Positions 5,617-9,780 of a stretch of 9,780 nt of DNA are shown here, one piece after another (position 1 is the stretch's first letter; each line of letters starts with the position of its first letter). The position numbers and the translations under genes are program-made. The stretch is taken from the NCBI GenBank assembly GCA_030527765.1, contig JAUNAE010000121.1:1-9780 (forward strand), in the 5' to 3' direction. Source of the stretch: Eubacteriales bacterium (GTDB lineage Bacteria; Bacillota_A; Clostridia; Lachnospirales; Lachnospiraceae). Under the pieces are notes generated by a model. The model worked only from the letters and a program-made list of their open reading frames with translations. It was not told the origin of the DNA and did not search any database.

Positions 5617-7122
5617 CACCCCCTGTTCTTCTAAACTGAGGCAACGGCTGGGAAGCAAGCATATTGTAACTGCGAATGAGTTCAAAAATCATAAACAGTA
5701 CCGCCCCCATGCAGAGCAATACACCACCATAGTAATACAGATCAGACACTGGTCTTGCGACAGTTAATATCAGAATGCCAAGAGCTGCACAGAACGAAAC
5801 CGCTAAGGTTCTGGTACTAAGTGCTGAGCGCTGCTTTCCATAGGATATTATCCATACGCACATATACCCAAGCACGATAAGCGGAGAAAGGACATCCAGA
5901 AATACTGCGGCAAACGCAAGCGGATAAATGCCCAACATAAGAATAATTGGCACCAGGATCAGCACTTCACTGATCCGCGCAAACAGAGTTTTCCTCGGTT
6001 TTGCTTTTTCGCGTCTGATACGCATCCTTTTATCTGCCATTCTGTCCTCGATATCTCGCAGATTCCTTCTAAACAGAATCGCACCCAGCACCAGAAACAA
6101 CGATGACAGATTAAGCAGAGTCTGCGGACGCAGAGTTAAGAACACGTTGAGCAGCAGATATATCGGCAGAGCCAGCAACAGCGAAGATATGACATAACGC
6201 CTGGGATCGATAGGCGTATCCGCAAATACTTTCCCCGTCTGTCCATTAACCACCGCATAGGAAACACGATCCTTATTGCGGTAGGAAAAGAACCAGACCG
6301 GCAGCAGTGCACAACTACAGTCACTGACATCCAGGGAAACATTTCCTCATCAGGAATTTCCAGTTCCATCTTTTCGAAACCCGGATCCTCCTTTATCTGC
6401 CTGATGGTCTCCTCACGTGCATCAGAAATTGCTTCTGCCTGATAGCTTTCTTTCTCCATATTAGCCGTATCCGCATAGAATCCGCTGAGTATCGAAGGGG
6501 TAAACTTCTACATACCGCTCAGATCATATGGCAGAACCGCTGAGCTGATATGATCCGAAAAAGACTTCGATGCATCATACGGAATGGCAGGATAATCCGC
6601 TTCCACACGGCAGCTCAGATGATAGGAATCCGTGATAGTGTAGGCTCCCTGATCATATGTTTTCGTACCATCCATCTTAACCGCAGTATCCGTCTTCACA
6701 TAATACAGCCAGAACGGCATATAAATGGCGCGAAAGCTCTCTATACATTCCTCCCCGCGGATTGACTTTGGAGAAAAGTACGCCTGTTTCATTTTGTTGG
6801 CATATGCCGCTCTACAGTCATCCTTCGTTATCTTAAACGGAATGATTTTCGCTGGCTTTTCCAGCTGTTCCAATCTGGCTGTCAGTATCGTGGACGCACC
6901 ACAATAGCTACAGAAAGCTGCTGCTTCCTCATCCTCACAGATAATCTCACCACCACACTGGGGACATGTATAAACAGTTGTTTCATAGTATGCTGATGCA
7001 GTACCGTCATGGTGTTTGGTTATCTGATACGGATCGTGATGTGTACTGCAATGCTCACAAAACAGATCCTGTGAGGAGATATGAAACTTCAGACCTCCTC
7101 CACAATTCGGACATGTATACAT
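5603..7122 (-). pseudogene. Zinc-ribbon membrane protein gene, broken by a nonsense codon and a frameshift
   Basis: The reading runs through three consecutive segments of one ~506-codon gene. Residues 1-204 (7122-6508) carry two CxxC...CxxC zinc ribbons (YTCPNCGGG ... CEHC at 3-22; YTCPQCGGE ... CSYC at 51-73) and a PAKIIPFKITKDDC block. Translation then meets TAG at 6508-6510. The same frame continues (KFTPSILSGFYADT and on) to about 6345, where one base is missing. The -1 shifted frame resumes with GNVSLDVSDCSCALLPVWF, then the hydrophobic C-terminal part (5603-6253) with about four membrane segments. Total length, 1520 bp, is one base short of a whole number of codons, as expected for a single deletion. 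The start is sound (AAGGAGG before the ATG). Its partner TPM gene overlaps the end. It could be a sequencing error rather than true decay. Confidence 0.85.
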
Positions 7123-7139
7123 ATCGTCCTCCTTAACAA

Positions 7140-7293
7140 ATGCTCTTTTCCATCGTTCCTATTTTCTGGGGCACTTTTTTCGTTTTGGTATTTATCCTGT
7201 ATATGCAGTATATGCATCTTCTGCATTATTTTTAAAGTTCTGCTTCTCGAGCCATGCTTCCTCATCCGGAGTCTCTGGGACATCCATTCTTTC
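7140..7293. repeat. Copy 2 of the 3'-end duplication, within the TIGR04076 gene
   Basis: This is the partner of 3538-3683. Relative to copy 1 it has an extra tandem 9-bp unit, GTATATGCA twice (7199-7207 and 7208-7216), which adds one AYT to the end of the protein (AYTAYTG against AYTG). Replication slippage explains it. The match includes the non-coding 7140-7191 stretch before the zinc-ribbon gene. Confidence 0.9.
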
Positions 7294-7611
7294 GATTCTA
7301 AAAATAACAGGTCTTGTACCATCGTTGCAGCATGCAATCATCATACGCTCATCGTTTGTCCAACCATGCATGATGGAACCGCCCTGTAATGCTGTATATA
7401 CATATCTGCTGACAGCATCCCAAGCCTCACCGCAAAACTTCCCGTTCATAAGGTGATAGAAGTCGTCCTTCTCCGGTGTACGATCCAAAATAAACTCATC
7501 CCCTACATTAAAGCATGGACATGGACCTGATTTTGGATCTGCTAAATATTTTTCTTGAAGTTCCGGAAATACCTTTGTTTCCAAAACTGTTATTTTACAC
7601 TGATGCTTCAT
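7192..7611 (-). CDS. TIGR04076-family small protein with a C-terminal extension
   Basis: This is a 139-residue protein. Residues 2-108 match the TIGR04076 pattern: CKITVLE at the start, SGPCPCFNVGDEF (28-40), KFCGEAWDAVSRYVY (58-72), GW (83-84), and ACCNDGTRPVIFRIE (93-107). Conserved cysteines at 5, 31, 33, 60, 94 and 95 suggest a metal or redox role, but the family has no proven function that I know of. Family members usually end soon after the VIF-x-IE block. Here about 30 extra residues follow (DVPETPDEEAWLEKQNFKN and an AYTAYTG tail), and it is exactly this part that is duplicated at 3538-3683. I chose the start at 7611 because AAGGAG lies 9-14 nt upstream. An in-frame ATG at 7665 falls inside a hairpin. 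It probably shares a transcript with the zinc-ribbon gene 69 bp downstream. Confidence 0.8.
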   Translation of the reverse strand: MKHQCKITVLETKVFPELQEKYLADPKSGPCPCFNVGDEFILDRTPEKDDFYHLMNGKFCGEAWDAVSRYVYTALQGGSIMHGWTNDERMMIACCNDGTRPVIFRIERMDVPETPDEEAWLEKQNFKNNAEDAYTAYTG

Positions 7612-7632
7612 AAGTGAATTCTCCTTATCCAA

Positions 7633-7670
7633 ATAAAAAGGGAACACAGGTACTCGACCCTGCATTCCCT
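7633..7670 (-). terminator. Terminator-like hairpin in the leader of the TIGR04076 gene
   Basis: AGGGAA (7639-7644) pairs with TTCCCT (7665-7670). After a small internal loop an inner CAGGT/ACCCTG pairing closes the stem. On the minus strand TTTTTATTT follows directly. It ends 8 nt before the AAGGAG of the TIGR04076 gene. It may be an attenuator of that gene or the terminator of a lost upstream gene. Confidence 0.6.
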
Positions 7671-7698
7671 GATAGTTAGCTTACCTTTACTCCCCTTC

Positions 7699-7727
7699 AT
7701 AATATCATTTTTCTGATAATTTTTCTA
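7699..7727 (-). promoter_or_regulatory. Weak candidate promoter for the TIGR04076 gene
   Basis: Minus-strand TAGAAA (7727-7722), 17 bp, TATTAT (7704-7699). The -35 match is poor. If used, transcription would start near 7692 and the 7639-7670 hairpin would lie in the leader. A GGGGAGTA stretch (7695-7688) at the start of the transcript is purine-rich but matches no riboswitch I can confirm. Confidence 0.3.
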
Positions 7728-7732
7728 CATCT

Positions 7733-7843
7733 TCAATCTAATTGTTCCATCCCTGAAAACCAATGCGATGTCTTCAAAGCAAGATTATGGATATATGCCG
7801 CAATCGTGTTCTGCGAATCTGATACAAATACCTCACAACTCAT
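7733..7843 (-). other. 36-codon open frame, possible gene remnant
   Basis: The 358-bp stretch 7612-7969 lacks a full gene. Within it, a minus-strand frame from ATG at 7843 to TGA reads MSCEVFVSDSQNTIAAYIHN and ends GMEQLD. The composition looks protein-like, with alternating polar and hydrophobic residues and an aromatic HWF. No ribosome site precedes the ATG, and an in-frame TAG lies just before it. I do not recognise it. It may be the 3' end of a lost gene, with the 7639-7670 hairpin as its terminator. Confidence 0.25.
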
Positions 7844-7881
7844 TGACTACCATTAGTATATTGCATATGATCAACAATAAT

Positions 7882-7923
7882 AAAAATGCCAGCGACGCAC
7901 ACCTTTGCGTCACTGGCATTTTT
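7882..7923 (-). terminator. Strong (bidirectional) intrinsic terminator of the redox operon
   Basis: An 18-bp stem, AAAAATGCCAGCGACGCA (7882-7899) with TGCGTCACTGGCATTTTT (7906-7923), has one mismatch that is G-U in minus-strand RNA. A 6-nt loop and A/T flanks give a T-run on either strand. It lies about 45 bp after the aldo-keto reductase stop codon. Confidence 0.9.
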
Positions 7924-7969
7924 CATTTTTTACGTTAAAATTCGTTAATTAAATTCCTGATATAGACTG

Positions 7970-9010
7970 TTATTTTGCCTGCTCTCCATTTTTTATCCAG
8001 ACGTGTTTTTGGGTTCTTGCATCCGGAGTATTCTGTGCCATAACGCCGGATAATGGATGTGGAACATATGCTTCTTCCAGATACAGCAGATCGCTCTCGG
8101 ATAATTTCAAATCCACTGCCGCAACCGGTGCATCCACGTGATGAAGTTTCGTAGCACCACAAATTGGAGCATCCACTTTTGTAAGAAGCCATGCGATGGA
8201 GATTTCTGTCATGCTCACATCATACTTCTGTGCCAGATTCATAACACGCTCTATGATAATCTGATCCTGTGCTGCCGACTGATCATATTTAAACTTTGCA
8301 TACGTATCTTCTTCCAGACGCTTGGTTGTTTCACCTGGTTTTCTCGAAAGCCTGCCCGCAGCCAGTGCGCTATATGGTGTCATCGAGATTCCATGTTCAT
8401 CACAATATGTTTTCATCTCTCGTTCTTCTTCTCTCATGATCAGATTGTAATGATTCTGAACAGAAACAAACGGTGTCCAGCCATTTTCTTTTGCAATTGC
8501 ATTTGCTTCCGCAAGCTGCCATGCAAAGCAGTTTGCAATGCCGAGAGCACGTATTTTTCCGGCTTTTACCTCTTGATGCAGTGCTTCCAGATATTCTTCG
8601 ATTGGCGTATTCCAGTCCCACATGTGATAAATATAGAGATCAACATAATCCATTCCCAGATGAGAAAGACTTAAATCCAAACTTTTCTTCACATGATCAG
8701 CACCGCTCTCGCCAGACTCAATCTCTGCCTGAGATCTTGGCAAAAATTTTGTAGCAACCACAACCTCATCTCTTTTCGCAAAGTCTCTAAGCGCCTGTCC
8801 CACAAACTGTTCGCTCGTACCAGCTTGATAAGCGATCGCAGTATCATAAAAATTGATTCCCTTTTCTAATCCATAGCGGATAATCTGCCTTGTTGTTTCT
8901 TCGTCTACAGTCCAGCTATGCTGTCCTGTTGCAGCGTTTCCAAAGCCCATGCATCCCATACAGATTCTGGAAACGTGAATATCTGTATTTCCTAAATTTC
9001 TAAACTCCAT
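7970..9010 (-). CDS. Aldo/keto reductase
   Basis: This is a 346-residue protein of the YajO/YghZ-like TIM-barrel type, an NADPH-dependent carbonyl reductase. The catalytic tetrad is in place: Asp56 and Tyr61 (NFYDTAIAY), Lys88 (VVVATKF) and His129 (DLYIYHMWD). The AKR signature blocks are seen too: R-NLG-T at the start, GKIRALGIANCFAWQL, SVQNHYNLIMREEE (substrate and cofactor loop) and a C-terminal GATKLHHVD cofactor-binding stretch near residue 280. Length is normal. The start is fixed by GGGAG about 9 nt upstream, inside the end of the flavoprotein gene; the two genes are only 4 bp apart, so translation is probably coupled. The natural substrate cannot be read from sequence. The operon with a flavin reductase under a TetR-type regulator suggests detoxification of a carbonyl or quinone-like compound. 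Confidence 0.92.
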   Translation of the reverse strand: MEFRNLGNTDIHVSRICMGCMGFGNAATGQHSWTVDEETTRQIIRYGLEKGINFYDTAIAYQAGTSEQFVGQALRDFAKRDEVVVATKFLPRSQAEIESGESGADHVKKSLDLSLSHLGMDYVDLYIYHMWDWNTPIEEYLEALHQEVKAGKIRALGIANCFAWQLAEANAIAKENGWTPFVSVQNHYNLIMREEEREMKTYCDEHGISMTPYSALAAGRLSRKPGETTKRLEEDTYAKFKYDQSAAQDQIIIERVMNLAQKYDVSMTEISIAWLLTKVDAPICGATKLHHVDAPVAAVDLKLSESDLLYLEEAYVPHPLSGVMAQNTPDARTQKHVWIKNGEQAK

Positions 9011-9014
9011 GTCT

Positions 9015-9545
9015 TTATTCTCCCACTCTTAATCCAGCTTGATATGCTTCTTCCATTGCTTTTGTTCCGAAAACCTCACCTTTTTGCCAGACACCCTCAC
9101 CCCAGATAACAGGTTCCACTTTGTTTCCAAGATGTGTAAATATTTCAACCAGGTCATCCGCTGTGCGCTTCAGGCCTGCTTTGCTGTCATGTCCTGTGAC
9201 AATAATATATACTTTCTTTCCACCGAGTCCCTGCCATTCTGGAAGAAGTCGATCAATAAAGACTTTCATTTGACCGCTCATTGTCATGAAATATGTAGGA
9301 GAAGCAAGTACCAATATGTCTGCTAATTTTACCTTCGTAAGAATCTCTTCCATATCATCTTTTTGTATACAATGTCCGGTCTTAAAACATGCATAACAGG
9401 CTTTACAATAGTTCACCTGTTTTTCTCGAAGAGATATCTTTTCAACTCTGTGACCGGCTTCTATTGCTCCTCTCATAAACTCATCACATAGTAAATCTGA
9501 GTTTCCTTTCGCTCTAGGACTTCCATTTATGATAACAACATTCAT
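9015..9545 (-). CDS. Iron-sulfur-flavoprotein-like NAD(P)H/FMN reductase (flavodoxin fold)
   Basis: This is a 176-residue protein. The N-terminal VVIINGSPRAKGNSDLL (3-19) is the FMN-phosphate loop of the flavodoxin-like reductases. NYCKACYACFKTGHC places cysteines at 47, 50, 53 and 59 (C-x2-C-x2-C-x5-C), the compact 4Fe-4S cluster motif of Isf-type flavoproteins. ASPTYFMTMSGQMKVFIDR (about 80-98) contacts the flavin. The expected role is electron transfer or two-electron reduction in the cytoplasm. I chose the ATG at 9545 because AGGAG lies 7 nt upstream; the ATG two codons earlier sits too close to it, and a TTG at 9578 is less likely. It follows the TetR-type gene by 29 bp and is coupled to the aldo-keto reductase. 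Confidence 0.88.
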   Translation of the reverse strand: MNVVIINGSPRAKGNSDLLCDEFMRGAIEAGHRVEKISLREKQVNYCKACYACFKTGHCIQKDDMEEILTKVKLADILVLASPTYFMTMSGQMKVFIDRLLPEWQGLGGKKVYIIVTGHDSKAGLKRTADDLVEIFTHLGNKVEPVIWGEGVWQKGEVFGTKAMEEAYQAGLRVGE

Positions 9546-9574
9546 TTCCATTCTCCTATCGTTCTTAAAGTATT

Positions 9575-9780
9575 TCAACTACCCATGCTCAGCAGCTGCT
9601 TTACACAATTATATGTAATTTCATAAATAGACATAAATACATAATTCACATCTGCTTCTTCCATTGCTTCTTTCTGCTTCTCATTAACAACGGTGTATGG
9701 ATATATTCCAAACATGAAGGGAAAGAAAATGTATAAAAAGTTCTGCTTTTGCGCAACAGACATATCCGGAAAATACTGCT
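9575..9780 (-). CDS. TetR/AcrR-family regulator, C-terminal part (runs off the window)
   Basis: The frame is open to the window edge, so only about 67 C-terminal residues are present. The block NFLYIFFPFMFGIYPYTVV, followed by a KQKEAMEEA helix and the closing 'YEITYNCVKQLL', matches the ligand-binding end of a clostridial TetR group. The DNA-binding domain lies outside, so the call rests on this end alone. It is first in a run with the flavoprotein and aldo-keto reductase (29 bp and 4 bp gaps), consistent with an autoregulated redox-stress operon whose promoter is beyond the right edge. Confidence 0.65.
   Translation of the reverse strand, partial: QYFPDMSVAQKQNFLYIFFPFMFGIYPYTVVNEKQKEAMEEADVNYVFMSIYEITYNCVKQLLSMGS

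Noticed and set aside
5603..6253. The 216-codon segment as an independent membrane protein gene
   Set aside because: It begins at a GTG inside the conserved block YAVVNGQTG with no ribosome site, and the homologous sequence continues upstream in the same frame to the frameshift; it is the 3' part of the broken zinc-ribbon gene.
7639..7695. T-box or Mn2+ (yybP-ykoY) riboswitch before the TIGR04076 gene, suggested by GGGGAGTA and the hairpin
   Set aside because: The T-box core (TGGNACCGCG) is missing, and the other conserved parts of the manganese riboswitch are not present.
8138..8674. A 178-codon plus-strand frame opposite the aldo-keto reductase
   Set aside because: It is antisense to a full-length conserved gene, has Cys/Phe/Ile-rich composition typical of shadow frames, and lacks a ribosome site.

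Overview
The window looks like chromosomal DNA of a low-to-moderate GC Firmicute, most likely a gut clostridium of the Lachnospiraceae type. This is inferred from strong AGGAGG-type ribosome sites before nearly every gene, AT-rich intergenic DNA, A/T-flanked intrinsic terminators, and protein families typical of that group (zinc-ribbon/TPM pair, TIGR04076, iron-sulfur flavoprotein plus aldo-keto reductase). No rRNA, tRNA, CRISPR array or complete insertion sequence is visible.

Left part (1-3533). The window opens in the last 22 codons of an AraC-type regulator (+). Convergent to it is a Phd/YefM-RelE/ParE toxin-antitoxin pair (-), with an 8-bp gene overlap, a promoter and a tandem 11-bp repeat that is a candidate operator. 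Next is a lone UxaA-family sugar-acid dehydratase (-) with its own terminator, divergent from a LysR regulator (+). The LysR protein probably controls the dehydratase from the 146-bp shared intergenic region.

Decayed middle (3534-4700). This stretch holds broken genes: a 3' remnant that shares about 146 bp at about 95% identity with the 3' end of the TIGR04076 gene 3.6 kb away; a rhodanese-like 3' fragment; and the 5' end of an AAA-type ATPase fused out of frame to that fragment. The ATPase promoter is well preserved and is flanked by three copies of a TACTGGACA-type box.

Membrane/zinc-ribbon block (4727-7611, all -). In transcription order: a TIGR04076 protein with an unusual C-terminal tail, a zinc-ribbon membrane protein broken by one TAG codon and one -1 frameshift, and a secreted or membrane-anchored TPM-domain protein with a Gly/Ser tail. 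A strong terminator closes the block. The TIGR04076 leader contains a terminator-like hairpin just before its ribosome site.

Right part (7882-9780, all -). A TetR-family regulator (3' part only), an iron-sulfur-flavoprotein-like NAD(P)H/FMN reductase and an aldo-keto reductase form a tight redox operon ending in an 18-bp terminator stem.

I see no clear new multi-gene defence or biosynthetic system. The most unusual items are the duplicated 3'-end cassette, the operator-like box array at the broken ATPase, and the hairpin leader of the TIGR04076 gene.
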